A stretch of DNA of 41,570 bases. Origin: RGIG4034 sp045628945. GTDB lineage: Bacteria; Bacillota; Clostridia; Lachnospirales; Lachnospiraceae. Under the pieces are notes generated by a model. The model did not search any database. It was not told the DNA's origin and was given only the letters and a program-made list of their open reading frames with translations. The stretch is from assembly GCA_045628945.1 (NCBI GenBank), contig JAZQQG010000006.1, forward strand, positions 1 through 41,570, given 5' to 3'. A program made the translations under genes and the position numbers. Of the stretch, positions 17,158 to 24,994 are shown one piece after another. Within the stretch, counting starts at the first letter, position 1, and every line of letters starts with the position of its first letter.

Positions 17158-17186
17158 GGAAAACCGCCCCTTACATCGGAGCGGTT
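17158..17186 (-). terminator. Probable terminator of hpf
   Basis: Minus-strand stem AACCGCTCC / GGGGCGGTT (17178-17186 and 17162-17170) with a 7-nt loop. The T tract is short, so termination may be incomplete and some hpf read-through into thl is possible. Confidence 0.5.
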
Positions 17187-17247
17187 CTCGGTAACCCCAT
17201 TATTCAATTATTCAGATTCCGCGAAGGAAACCCAAAGCCCCCCGGCC

Positions 17248-17775
17248 TTAGTTCTCCGGCTCGATCAATCCGTAGGTGTTGCCCTTTCTCTTGTAAACAA
17301 CATTTACCTGATCGGTCTCTGCATTGCAGAATACGAAGAAATCGTGTCCAAGCAATTCCATCTGGATACATGCATCCTCGGGATACATCGGCTTAATGTC
17401 AAATCTCTTGGAGCGCTCAATCTTAATCTCTTCCTCTTCCGGATAATCGTTCTCAATGAACGCCTTCTGGAAAGTGCTCTCAGCCTGCTGCTTCTCAATA
17501 AGCTTCGTCTTGTATTTCTTGAGCTGTCTCTCGATGATCTCCTCTACCAGATCAATGGATACGTACATGTCGTTGCTGACCTGCTCGGAACGGATGATGT
17601 TGCCCTTCACGGGAATGGTAACCTCGATCTTCTGTCTCTCCTTCTCAACGCTCAGGGTAACATTCACCTGGGTGTTCGGAGTAAAGTACTTCTCAAGCTT
17701 ACCGATCTTCTCCTCTACCGCTGCTCTCAAGCCGTCGGTTACGTCGATGTTCTTGCCACTGATAATAATATTCAT
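17248..17775 (-). CDS. hpf: Ribosome hibernation-promoting factor, long form
   Basis: Binds 70S ribosomes in stationary phase and joins them into inactive 100S dimers. The 175-residue protein has the N-terminal S30AE ribosome-binding domain (MNIIISGKNIDVTDGLR through about residue 100), an acidic linker, and the C-terminal dimerisation domain with KRFDIKPMYPEDACIQMEL near residue 125. Two domains define the long form typical of Firmicutes. I chose the ATG at 17775, which follows GAGAGGATGG at normal distance; the upstream in-frame ATG overlaps that site. No neat -35/-10 pair was found upstream, though TATAGT boxes lie about 25 nt before the gene. It is not next to secA here. Confidence 0.95.
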   Translation of the reverse strand: MNIIISGKNIDVTDGLRAAVEEKIGKLEKYFTPNTQVNVTLSVEKERQKIEVTIPVKGNIIRSEQVSNDMYVSIDLVEEIIERQLKKYKTKLIEKQQAESTFQKAFIENDYPEEEEIKIERSKRFDIKPMYPEDACIQMELLGHDFFVFCNAETDQVNVVYKRKGNTYGLIEPEN

Positions 17776-17969
17776 AATGACCATCCTCTCTATTGTATGA
17801 CGTGACTATACTATAGCACATTTGTCGTAAAAAAGAAAGAGAATCTTGCGTTTTTCTAACAACTTGCACAGAACATTTATTCCGTTTTTCGTCGGTACTT
17901 TTTTGACCAAAAGAGCCAACAGAATGGGGATAATGTGCATAACTTAGTGTATAAGTGCGTATTTACGCG

Positions 17970-18005
17970 AAAAAACCCTCGGGCTTTCTGTGGAAAACCC
18001 GAGGG
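17970..18005 (-). terminator. Terminator of trxB-NlpC/P60 unit
   Basis: Minus-strand stem CCCTCGGG / CCCGAGGG (17998-18005 and 17976-17983), extended by TTT/AAA, followed by TTTTTT. The remaining part of 17785-18067 shows nothing else identifiable apart from the hpf upstream region. Confidence 0.9.
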
Positions 18006-18067
18006 AATCGTCTTTTTCGGTAAATGAATAACCGGAACGGTCAATCTTGCTTTTTGTGAAATATTCA

Positions 18068-19384
18068 CTAAAAGATTCTGCGGATGGCAACAATCTTCTT
18101 GTAGTCCGCATTGGAAATCTTAATACCGGTCTTACGGGTACTTGCATGAATAATCTTGCCGTTGCCGATGTACATACCGACATGGCCCTTATAGCATACC
18201 AGGTCACCGGGCTGTGCATTGGCCAGACCGTCCACCTTCGTACCCTGCTTCTGATCGGCATTGGCCGAGTGAGGTAACGATACGCCGAAATCACGGTAGA
18301 GCGCCAACACGAAGCCGGAGCAATCTGCACCTTTCGTTAAACTCGTACCACCCCATACATAGGGATTGCCTTCAAATTGAAGCGCATACTCAGCAATCGC
18401 AACACCCTTCTCATAGCTCGTCATCGAACTCCAATTCGGGTAATCCTTCTTCGTGCCGGGATTTGCACTCAGCTCCTCCGACTTCGAAGGTGTATCCTTC
18501 TCCTGCTGCTTTTTCTTTTCTTCCTCAGCCTTCTTCTTGGCGGCTTCCTCCGCTTTCTTCTTTTCTTCGGCAGCCTTCTGCTCCGCCTTCTTACGCGCCT
18601 TCTCTTCTTCCAGCGTCTCAGCGGTATCATAGGAATAGGAAATCGTTACATAATCCCGCGATACATAGCCTTCCTTCGTACCGCAGACAATCTTAATCCA
18701 CTCGTCCATTACCTCTAAGACAATCGCGGTCTTATTGCGACCAAGTTTCTTAAGAATCTCGTAATCGGTGCCGGGACCACTTCGTACATTCAGTGCCTCC
18801 GCATTCACCGTAACAATCTTCTGAACCGCTTCGGCATACAGCGCCTGTGCTTCTTCTCCGGTAATGCAATACTCCGCGGATACATAACCCTCACAGTTCC
18901 CCGACTGAATCAGGCACCAGCCGTCTTCCTCCGCAAGCACAATTCCCACGCAACCGTCATAAAGCTTACCTACAATCTTACCGGTTTTCGTAGAGGGTGC
19001 ATTTCGCACATTCACATAATCACGAACATCCGCTATCAGGATGTTTAACGGTGCATTCTCATCAAAAGGATCCGCAACCTGCACCGGCGTATTGGCCCCA
19101 AGTGCCAAGTCTTCTTCCGTATAGGTTACCACTCCCGCATGTTCCTCTACCACCACCGGAACTGTGATGCTTACCGTATCTCCCACCGAAAGTGTATAGG
19201 CATCTGCACGGTCAATCGCATAGGTACCAAGTTCTCCGGCCGTTGCGGCATTATAATCCGCCCTCGCAACGCCTCCGGGAATCAGGTCCGTCAATCCGAA
19301 TACCAGTGCCGCGCCAACGGATAAGGCGCGAACCAGTCTAGACTTTTTGCAATCGGCCTTGCCGGTCAATTGTCTTTTCTTCAT
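18068..19384 (-). CDS. Secreted NlpC/P60 peptidoglycan endopeptidase with two SH3 domains
   Basis: Probably cleaves peptide stems of peptidoglycan. The 438-residue protein has an N-terminal signal peptide (basic start, then ALSVGAALVFGLTDLIPGGVARA), two bacterial SH3 domains (about 115-170, with VNVRNAPSTKTGKIVGKL, and about 193-250, with LNVRSGPGTDYEILKKL), a charged Ala/Lys/Glu-rich linker that may form a coiled coil (about 260-300), and a C-terminal NlpC/P60 domain. The catalytic triad is likely Cys355 (GADCSGF), His401 (KGHVGMYIG) and His413. SH3 domains usually hold such enzymes on the wall. It follows trxB by 53 nt and ends at a strong terminator. Confidence 0.94.
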   Translation of the reverse strand: MKKRQLTGKADCKKSRLVRALSVGAALVFGLTDLIPGGVARADYNAATAGELGTYAIDRADAYTLSVGDTVSITVPVVVEEHAGVVTYTEEDLALGANTPVQVADPFDENAPLNILIADVRDYVNVRNAPSTKTGKIVGKLYDGCVGIVLAEEDGWCLIQSGNCEGYVSAEYCITGEEAQALYAEAVQKIVTVNAEALNVRSGPGTDYEILKKLGRNKTAIVLEVMDEWIKIVCGTKEGYVSRDYVTISYSYDTAETLEEEKARKKAEQKAAEEKKKAEEAAKKKAEEEKKKQQEKDTPSKSEELSANPGTKKDYPNWSSMTSYEKGVAIAEYALQFEGNPYVWGGTSLTKGADCSGFVLALYRDFGVSLPHSANADQKQGTKVDGLANAQPGDLVCYKGHVGMYIGNGKIIHASTRKTGIKISNADYKKIVAIRRIF

Positions 19385-19437
19385 ATTCCAAACCTCTGTG
19401 TGAGCCTTCGAATTCTCCTCGTCCGGGACAGTTTTCC

Positions 19438-20346
19438 CTAGTGCAAAAGATAATTCTGTACGCTCGTTACTGCATTGGCGCCATCTGACACAGCTGTCAC
19501 AATCTGGCGCAGTTGCTTTGTTCTTCCATCTCCTGCCACAAAGATTCCGGGAACATTCGTCGCACCGGTCTCATCGGCAATAATATAGCCCTTCTCATCG
19601 CAGGCTACCAGGTCGCGATACTCCTCCGTGTTCGGAAGAATGCCGACCGCAATAAAGATACCGTCCACCGCAAGCTCACTCTCCGCTCCGGTCTTACGGT
19701 TATAGATTGTGAGGCCCTCAACCTGCTCCTCACCGTGAATCTTCTTCACTTCACTATCCCAGATACACTCAACATTCGGAAGTCGAAACAATGCTTCCTG
19801 CAAGGTCTTCGCTGCACGCAGCTCATCACGGCGATGAATCAGATACACCTTGCCGCAGGTACGTGCCAGGAAAATGGCATCCTCCACCGCAACATCACCG
19901 CCACCGACCACTGCCGTTACACGATTGCGAAAAAACGCACCGTCGCAGGTCGCACAATACGACACGCCCATGCCGCTTAATTCCTCTTCGCCTTCCACAC
20001 CGAGATGTGCATGGGTAGCTCCGGTTGCAATAATCACCGCCCGAGTCTCAAATTCCCCTGCATCACTGTGAACCACCTTGGAGGAACCCTGATCGGTAAT
20101 CGAAGTTACGTCCGCTTCCACAAAGGTCGCACCAAGTGCATCGGCATGTTCACGGAATTTCTGTCCGAGATCGTATCCGCCGATCCCCTTCTCTCCCGGA
20201 TAATTATCCACCTCATAGGTCGTCAGAACCTGACCTCCGCTGATGGGATTCTTCTCCAGAACCACGGTATGAAGCTTTGCTCGTTCCGCATAGATTGCCG
20301 CTGTTAAACCGGCAGGACCGGAGCCGATAATTACCAAATCGTACAT
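19438..20346 (-). CDS. trxB: Thioredoxin-disulfide reductase
   Basis: Passes electrons from NADPH through FAD to thioredoxin in the cytoplasm. The 302-residue protein has the FAD motif GSGPAGLTAA at 8-17, the redox pair Cys131/Cys134 in CATCDG, the NADPH motif GGGDVAVEDA with HRRDELRA, and the C-terminal FAD segment AGDGRTKQLRQIVTA. Length and order match low-molecular-weight TrxB. The ATG follows GGGGAGGAATT. It heads a unit with the NlpC/P60 gene and is divergent from the SDR gene. A 6-bp hairpin sits directly before the ribosome binding site in the short leader. No thioredoxin gene is seen in the window. Confidence 0.95.
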   Translation of the reverse strand: MYDLVIIGSGPAGLTAAIYAERAKLHTVVLEKNPISGGQVLTTYEVDNYPGEKGIGGYDLGQKFREHADALGATFVEADVTSITDQGSSKVVHSDAGEFETRAVIIATGATHAHLGVEGEEELSGMGVSYCATCDGAFFRNRVTAVVGGGDVAVEDAIFLARTCGKVYLIHRRDELRAAKTLQEALFRLPNVECIWDSEVKKIHGEEQVEGLTIYNRKTGAESELAVDGIFIAVGILPNTEEYRDLVACDEKGYIIADETGATNVPGIFVAGDGRTKQLRQIVTAVSDGANAVTSVQNYLLH

Positions 20347-20357
20347 AATTCCTCCCC

Positions 20358-20374
20358 ATCGGATGAGCCGATGT
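20358..20374 (-). other. Leader hairpin before the trxB ribosome binding site
   Basis: CATCGG / CCGATG with a 5-nt loop (20358-20363, 20369-20374). It occupies almost the whole predicted 5' leader and abuts the GGGAGG site, so it could stabilise the mRNA or tune translation. Confidence 0.5.
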
Positions 20375-20382
20375 TTTTAACA

Positions 20383-20411
20383 TTTTACCACATTCAACCC
20401 GGGATTGCAAA
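20383..20411 (-). promoter_or_regulatory. Sigma-A-type promoter of trxB
   Basis: Minus-strand TTGCAA (20406-20411), 17-bp spacer, TAAAAT (20383-20388). Confidence 0.75.
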
Positions 20412-20434
20412 TCGACCCCCAATCGGCTATGCTT
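20406..20434 (+). promoter_or_regulatory. Candidate promoter of the SDR gene sharing the trxB -35
   Basis: Plus-strand TTGCAA (20406-20411), 17-bp spacer, TATGCT (20429-20434). TTGCAA is its own reverse complement, so the same six bases serve as -35 for both divergent genes. Confidence 0.55.
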
Positions 20435-20462
20435 ATGTATCATATACTTTCAAGGAGTCCCC

Positions 20463-21236
20463 ATGAAAAATATCATCGTAACGGGTGCTGCCGGCGACAT
20501 CGGTCGCGCTGTCGTAAAGGCCCTGTTGGACCAAAAATGCAATGTCTACGCCCTGGGGCGTAACTCAGGCGGAAATATAGAAACGTTACCAGACGAACTC
20601 GCAAAAGAAGATAACACAGAACCGAAGGAATCCGATACAAAAACATGCGGTCAACTGTTTCCCATCGTATGTGATCTCACCTCCGAAGAATCCGTGCAGG
20701 CTGCGTTCCGTTCGATCCGCAGGAATCTGAGCGAACGCGGTGAAGTATTGGATGCCGTCGTTCACAGTGCCGCCATCTCCCGGGTTGCTCTTTTACAGGA
20801 GATGTCCTATCGCGATTGGAAAGAAGTACTGGATTGCAATCTCTCCTCCGCTTTCCTGGTGAATCGCGAGGTCATTCCCATGCTCCTTGCAAGCCACGCC
20901 GGACGAATTCTACACATTTCTTCCGTCTGGGGCAATGTCGGCGCTTCCATGGAGGTTGCTTACAGTGCTTCCAAAGGCGGACTCAATACGATGACCCGAG
21001 CACTGGCAAGAGAACTGGCGCCCAGCAATATCGCCGTCAATGCGCTTGCTTGTGGTTTCGTGGATACCCGCATGAATGCGCACCTGACCGAAGAGGACCG
21101 GGACGCCCTGCGAAATGAAATTCCCGCAGGTCGTTTTACAACCCCAGCCGAGGTAGCCCAAGCCGTCACGCTGTTTCTTCAGATGCCCACCTATATTACC
21201 GGGCAGGTGCTTACCATGGACGGTGCCTGGACCTAA
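20463..21236 (+). CDS. Short-chain dehydrogenase/reductase (FabG-like)
   Basis: A cytoplasmic NAD(P)-dependent oxidoreductase of the classical SDR family; the substrate is unknown. The 257-residue protein has the cofactor motif TGAAGDIGRAV at 7-17, the HSAAIS segment replacing NNAG, and catalytic Ser (ISSVWG), Tyr and Lys (YSASKGG), followed by NALACGFVDTRM. A hydrophilic insert of about 20 residues follows the second beta strand (NSGGNIETLPDELAKEDN and on), making it longer than most FabG proteins. The ATG follows AAGGAGTCCCC. It forms a one-gene plus-strand unit between trxB and the LacI-type gene. A FabG role is less likely because no fatty-acid genes are nearby. Confidence 0.88.
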   Translation: MKNIIVTGAAGDIGRAVVKALLDQKCNVYALGRNSGGNIETLPDELAKEDNTEPKESDTKTCGQLFPIVCDLTSEESVQAAFRSIRRNLSERGEVLDAVVHSAAISRVALLQEMSYRDWKEVLDCNLSSAFLVNREVIPMLLASHAGRILHISSVWGNVGASMEVAYSASKGGLNTMTRALARELAPSNIAVNALACGFVDTRMNAHLTEEDRDALRNEIPAGRFTTPAEVAQAVTLFLQMPTYITGQVLTMDGAWT

Positions 21237-21259
21237 CGCCATTATAAAAAAATTAGAAA

Positions 21260-21294
21260 GCCCCTTGCTACATAACATAGCAGGGGGCGTTTTT
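21260..21294 (+). terminator. Terminator between the SDR and LacI-type genes
   Basis: Stem GCCCCTTGCTA / TAGCAGGGGGC (21260-21270 and 21278-21288) followed by GTTTTT. T-rich sequence also follows on the minus strand, so it probably serves both convergent genes. Confidence 0.85.
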
Positions 21295-21356
21295 CGTAAA
21301 ACAGTCTTCCTTTTTTTCATCCGGTTCCTTCAAATGAAGAAGCCGCTTCTCATCTT

Positions 21357-22370
21357 CTACTTCAGTTTCCGCACTGTCTTACCCACAAAAACCTCACCGG
21401 GCACAATGATCTGCTCATTTAGGCAGGTCTTCGGTTGCTCAATCATCTCAATCAGTTTTTCAGCCGCCAGGCGTCCCAGCTTGGCAGTATCCTGCTTCAG
21501 TGTTGTGAGTGCCGGCTCGATATGGCGTCCGATTCGTATCCCGTCGTAGCCTACCACCGAGATGTCATCCGGAATCGACAATCCGCGCTCACGGATGGCA
21601 TTCATACCGCCGAAAGCTGCGAAATCATCCGGGTACATAATGCAGGTAGGCGGATTCTTAAGATCCAGAAGTTCATTCGTCACCCGATAAGTCCGGGCCG
21701 TATCACGATAGGTTGCCTCAACCACATAGTCATCCGGAATCGTAATCCCATGCTCCGAAGCTGCACGGTAGAAGCTACTTAAACGATTACTGGTAACCAT
21801 GGAATCCTCGCCATGGATATACGCAATCCTACGATGACCCATACTGTAGAGATATTCAAAAAGATCATGCATTCCCTTCACATTATCCGAGATAATGGAG
21901 GTTCGATTATTGAATACATGGTCAATCGTTACCACAGGGACATCGCTTCGAACCAACTCTGTCACCTCAGGATCCGAGAAATCAATACATGCAATTACCA
22001 CACCGTCAAAAGCGCGATAACGGCAATGTTCCAAGTACGACATCCCTTTTCGGCCGCATTTGGAAGCGTTAATAAAGGTAATGTCATACCCCTTCTCTTC
22101 TGCCGCAATCTTGAAAGAATCCAGCACATACGCAAAAAAGTCATGGGTCAGACCACTCTGTGCTTCATCGGTAAACAAAACGCCCAAGCTCCAGGTCTTG
22201 TTCATCTTCAATGCTCGTGCAGAAGAATTCGGGAAATATCCCAATTCCTTCACTGCCTGCAGCACCTTCTGTCTGGTCGCCTCTCCAATGTCCTTGTGTC
22301 CATTGAGCGCTTTCGACACGGTAGCCACGGAAACACCGCATTTTACCGATATATCTTTCATGGAAACCAT
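21357..22370 (-). CDS. LacI-family transcriptional regulator
   Basis: A sugar-responsive repressor. The 337-residue protein starts with the LacI helix-turn-helix (MKDISVKCGVSVATVSKALNG then KDIGEATRQKV), the hinge-helix region ending SSARALKMNKT near residue 55, and a periplasmic-binding-protein-like effector domain with PVVTIDH, GHRRIAYIHGEDS and DDISVVGYDG. The ATG at 22370 follows AAGGAGGCACCACA. Its own promoter carries a palindrome matching a LacI-type operator, so it likely represses itself. Likely targets are nearby sugar genes such as the GH13 gene, but no second copy of the operator was found by eye. Confidence 0.93.
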   Translation of the reverse strand: MVSMKDISVKCGVSVATVSKALNGHKDIGEATRQKVLQAVKELGYFPNSSARALKMNKTWSLGVLFTDEAQSGLTHDFFAYVLDSFKIAAEEKGYDITFINASKCGRKGMSYLEHCRYRAFDGVVIACIDFSDPEVTELVRSDVPVVTIDHVFNNRTSIISDNVKGMHDLFEYLYSMGHRRIAYIHGEDSMVTSNRLSSFYRAASEHGITIPDDYVVEATYRDTARTYRVTNELLDLKNPPTCIMYPDDFAAFGGMNAIRERGLSIPDDISVVGYDGIRIGRHIEPALTTLKQDTAKLGRLAAEKLIEMIEQPKTCLNEQIIVPGEVFVGKTVRKLK

Positions 22371-22383
22371 TGTGGTGCCTCCT

Positions 22384-22410
22384 TACTTAAACGTTTTCGT
22401 AGCTTAAGTA
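22384..22410 (-). promoter_or_regulatory. Probable operator of the LacI-type regulator
   Basis: Inverted repeat TACTTAA-N13-TTAAGTA with AAACGTTT inside, the CG-centred form usual for LacI-family sites. It overlaps the -10 and the transcript start of the regulator gene. Confidence 0.55.
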
Positions 22411-22435
22411 TATTGCACAAAATTCTTTTTTGCAA
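22407..22435 (-). promoter_or_regulatory. Sigma-A-type promoter of the LacI-type gene
   Basis: Minus-strand TTGCAA (22430-22435), 17-bp spacer, TATACT (22407-22412). It begins 14 bp past the argC stop, and an A/T-rich hairpin (AAATTCTT/AAGAATTT) overlaps it. Confidence 0.7.
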
Positions 22436-22448
22436 GAATTTATTTTAG

Positions 22449-23402
22449 TCATTTCTCACAAAAAAGCACAAGGCCTTTCTTCCGATCACATCCCGTTACG
22501 ATGTTGAAACATTCCACCGCCGCACCGCTGGCACCCTTCCCCAGATTATCAAACTGAGAAGAAACCAGGATTCTGTCCTCATTTCCGGTAACATAGATAC
22601 GCATATCATCGTATCCGGTTTTTCCGTTGCCGCTTAAAAAGCCGGCGGTCTCCGCTTCCGCACCGTAGGGCATCACTTCAATGAATTCGCAGTCCTTGTA
22701 ATAGTCTGCATAGAAATCACGAAGTTCCTCGGGCGTCACCTTTTTTGCCATCAGCTCCGTATAAAGAGGGACCGAAACCAGCATACCACTGTAATAGTCT
22801 GCAACAATCGGAGAGAACAGGGGTTTCTTCGCAAGTCCGGGAATTGCCTGCATCTCCTTCAGATGCTTATGCTGCTGGCTAAGACCATATTGTCTGGGAG
22901 CATCCAACTCTGCTTCCCGCGCATCACCCTCATACTGTGCAATCATCTTTTTCCCGCCGCCGCTGTAGCCGGTGAGTGAAAAGGCGCTGACCGGATAATC
23001 CGGACGAATCAAGCCGCCCTTCACAAGCGGGTATACCAAAGATACCATTCCGGATGCATGGCAACCGGGAACCGCAATACGTTTGCCGTTCTTGATTTTC
23101 TCATAATGTTCCTTGGACAATTCCGGGAATCCATAGGCCCAACCGGGTTCCGTACGATGTGCGGTCGACGCATCGATAATAATCGTGCTGTCGTCGCTTA
23201 ATGCCACCGCCTCAATTGCGGCCGCATCCGGCAGACATAAGAAGGTCACATCCGACTCGCGAATAAGACGCTGTCTCTCTGCAGGATCCTTACGCAATTC
23301 CTCACTGATCATCAGCAATTCCACGTCATCTCTTGCTTCTAAGCGTTCCTGAATTCTTAAGCCTGTGGTTCCTTCTCTTCCGTCAATAAATACTTTGGTC
23401 AT
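22449..23402 (-). CDS. argC: N-acetyl-gamma-glutamyl-phosphate reductase
   Basis: Third enzyme of arginine synthesis: reduces N-acetylglutamyl phosphate to the semialdehyde with NADPH. The 317-residue protein is the shorter ArgC form: an N-terminal VFIDGREGTTGLRI cofactor site, catalytic Cys114 in VPGCHASG, SLTGYSGGGKKMI near 163, and a C-terminal SSQFDNLGKGASGAAV. It starts only 5 nt after the stop of the CotH-like gene, so it appears to share that transcript. No other arginine genes lie in the window, which is unusual because argC is commonly grouped with argJ, argB and argD. Confidence 0.93.
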   Translation of the reverse strand: MTKVFIDGREGTTGLRIQERLEARDDVELLMISEELRKDPAERQRLIRESDVTFLCLPDAAAIEAVALSDDSTIIIDASTAHRTEPGWAYGFPELSKEHYEKIKNGKRIAVPGCHASGMVSLVYPLVKGGLIRPDYPVSAFSLTGYSGGGKKMIAQYEGDAREAELDAPRQYGLSQQHKHLKEMQAIPGLAKKPLFSPIVADYYSGMLVSVPLYTELMAKKVTPEELRDFYADYYKDCEFIEVMPYGAEAETAGFLSGNGKTGYDDMRIYVTGNEDRILVSSQFDNLGKGASGAAVECFNIVTGCDRKKGLVLFCEK

Positions 23403-23407
23403 ACTCT

Positions 23408-24931
23408 TTATCCTCTTTTCTTATCAATCCAGCTCTGCGCACGCGACACGCGCTTCTTTAAGAAGTTCTGAATCTGTGTGATATGTTTCTCCCAATCGGA
23501 ATAGGAATCCGGTGCTCCCCATCTTTCGATATTAAACTTCACCGCTTCCCGAATCTCTCCCGACAGTCCCTGCAGAAGCGGAAGGGTATTCGAATAGGCG
23601 AAGTTGGTTTTGAGCAATTCCTCATAGCGGTCTAAGAGTCGTGTCATGAATGCATCATTTTGCATAAGTTTTGTCACGAACTGAGCGAAAGGAGCATCCG
23701 ATCCCTGCATATTATCCAACACTTCGCAGCTCGGATCCGTAGACAGCCCCAGACCATAATCAAGATCCTTAATCACAAAATTCCATCGATTGTCAACCGT
23801 TGTTACCTTCGTCCCTTTATTTCTCCATACGCGAACATTGTTGTTTCCCCAGTCCCCATTGCCGGCAAAAGAATTGGCGCACAGAGTGTCAATCAGACTT
23901 TCCAGATTGATATACTCCTCGACATAAGCCAAGGTCTCGTCGGTCGCGGAATGCTCCCGGACATATTTCAACACCTCATTGAAGGGATCCTCATCCCCAG
24001 GTGCTCCGCTTGAAAGTGCAAACACGGTCTTATCGACATCCTGATAGGGCGACGGTGTATCAATAATGACCACATCGTCCTTCGCAATATCATAATGATC
24101 GGCAAAATAACGGCGATCCAAACGTTCACGTGCATTGTACAGTCCCCAACGGGTCCCGTTAATATAAACCATCACCGGCTGTCCCGCTGCCACGTCCGCT
24201 TTCATACCGATGCAAATCTTCGCCGCCAGCAGATCACGAAGCATTCCGCCGTTATTATCATTTCCCGCGTTACGAAGCAGAACATGTCGGAAGGAATGAA
24301 TTGCTTCTCCATACACATCCGTCGCCTGGTCATTAAAAAGATTATAATACAGTTTCTTCGGGTTCGTCACACCCGTAAGATCCCCAAGATCATCATCGTA
24401 GTAGAGACGGAAGGACTTCATCGGAAGTCCCATGGAGGCACCGCCGTGCATCGTGGTCTCGGTATAGGCTGAACTCTTCAGTTCCCCCTTCTTGTTGTAG
24501 ACCTCAGTGAATACAAGTACTCTGCGTCTCTCCGAGAAAAAGTTCATATGGTAATAGATCCCGGACTCCTCGCCGATAAAATCCTCTCCTGCCCAGACAG
24601 AAAAAACCGGCAACCCAAAGTTTTCTTCATTGGGCTCCGTATATCCCAAACGATCCGCAACTGCGGCCATTGCTTCCTGCTGTTTCGCACGCGCTTCCTT
24701 CTCGGTCAGTTCCGGTTTACTCTCGGAAGGATTCGTTTCCACCGTCGGATTGTCTTTACCGGGAGTCAAGGCGACATTCGGATCCGTTTGAGAAGAATCC
24801 GTCGTATTCTGTGCAGGCTGCTCCGGCCCGGAGGGTTTATTCTTCGGCTCGGCATCCGGCCATAATACAAATACCAGAACCAGTGCAGCAATCAAAATCG
24901 CCGCGATTCCAAGATATTTCTTTTTCATCAT
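23408..24931 (-). CDS. CotH-kinase-family protein, membrane anchored
   Basis: CotH proteins are atypical secreted protein kinases first known from spore coats and also found in gut bacterial surface and cellulosomal proteins; the substrate here is unknown. The 507-residue product has a short basic start and one N-terminal membrane segment (IAAILIAALVLVFVLW), a Pro/Thr/Ser/Asn-rich linker, then a CotH domain from about residue 110 with HVLLRNAGNDNN, WGLYNARERLDRR, GNGDWGNNNVRVWR and VIKDLDYGLG, the last likely metal-binding. I chose the ATG at 24931 behind AGGAGAAGG; a longer reading from 24988 adds 19 charged residues and overlaps the upstream region. It lies 63 nt after the GH13 gene and 5 nt before argC. 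Confidence 0.86.
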   Translation of the reverse strand: MMKKKYLGIAAILIAALVLVFVLWPDAEPKNKPSGPEQPAQNTTDSSQTDPNVALTPGKDNPTVETNPSESKPELTEKEARAKQQEAMAAVADRLGYTEPNEENFGLPVFSVWAGEDFIGEESGIYYHMNFFSERRRVLVFTEVYNKKGELKSSAYTETTMHGGASMGLPMKSFRLYYDDDLGDLTGVTNPKKLYYNLFNDQATDVYGEAIHSFRHVLLRNAGNDNNGGMLRDLLAAKICIGMKADVAAGQPVMVYINGTRWGLYNARERLDRRYFADHYDIAKDDVVIIDTPSPYQDVDKTVFALSSGAPGDEDPFNEVLKYVREHSATDETLAYVEEYINLESLIDTLCANSFAGNGDWGNNNVRVWRNKGTKVTTVDNRWNFVIKDLDYGLGLSTDPSCEVLDNMQGSDAPFAQFVTKLMQNDAFMTRLLDRYEELLKTNFAYSNTLPLLQGLSGEIREAVKFNIERWGAPDSYSDWEKHITQIQNFLKKRVSRAQSWIDKKRG

Positions 24932-24994
24932 CCTTCTCCTATTCCATCCTTGTCGATATCGGTCCTTATCAGACAACCGCTTACCCAAAATGTC

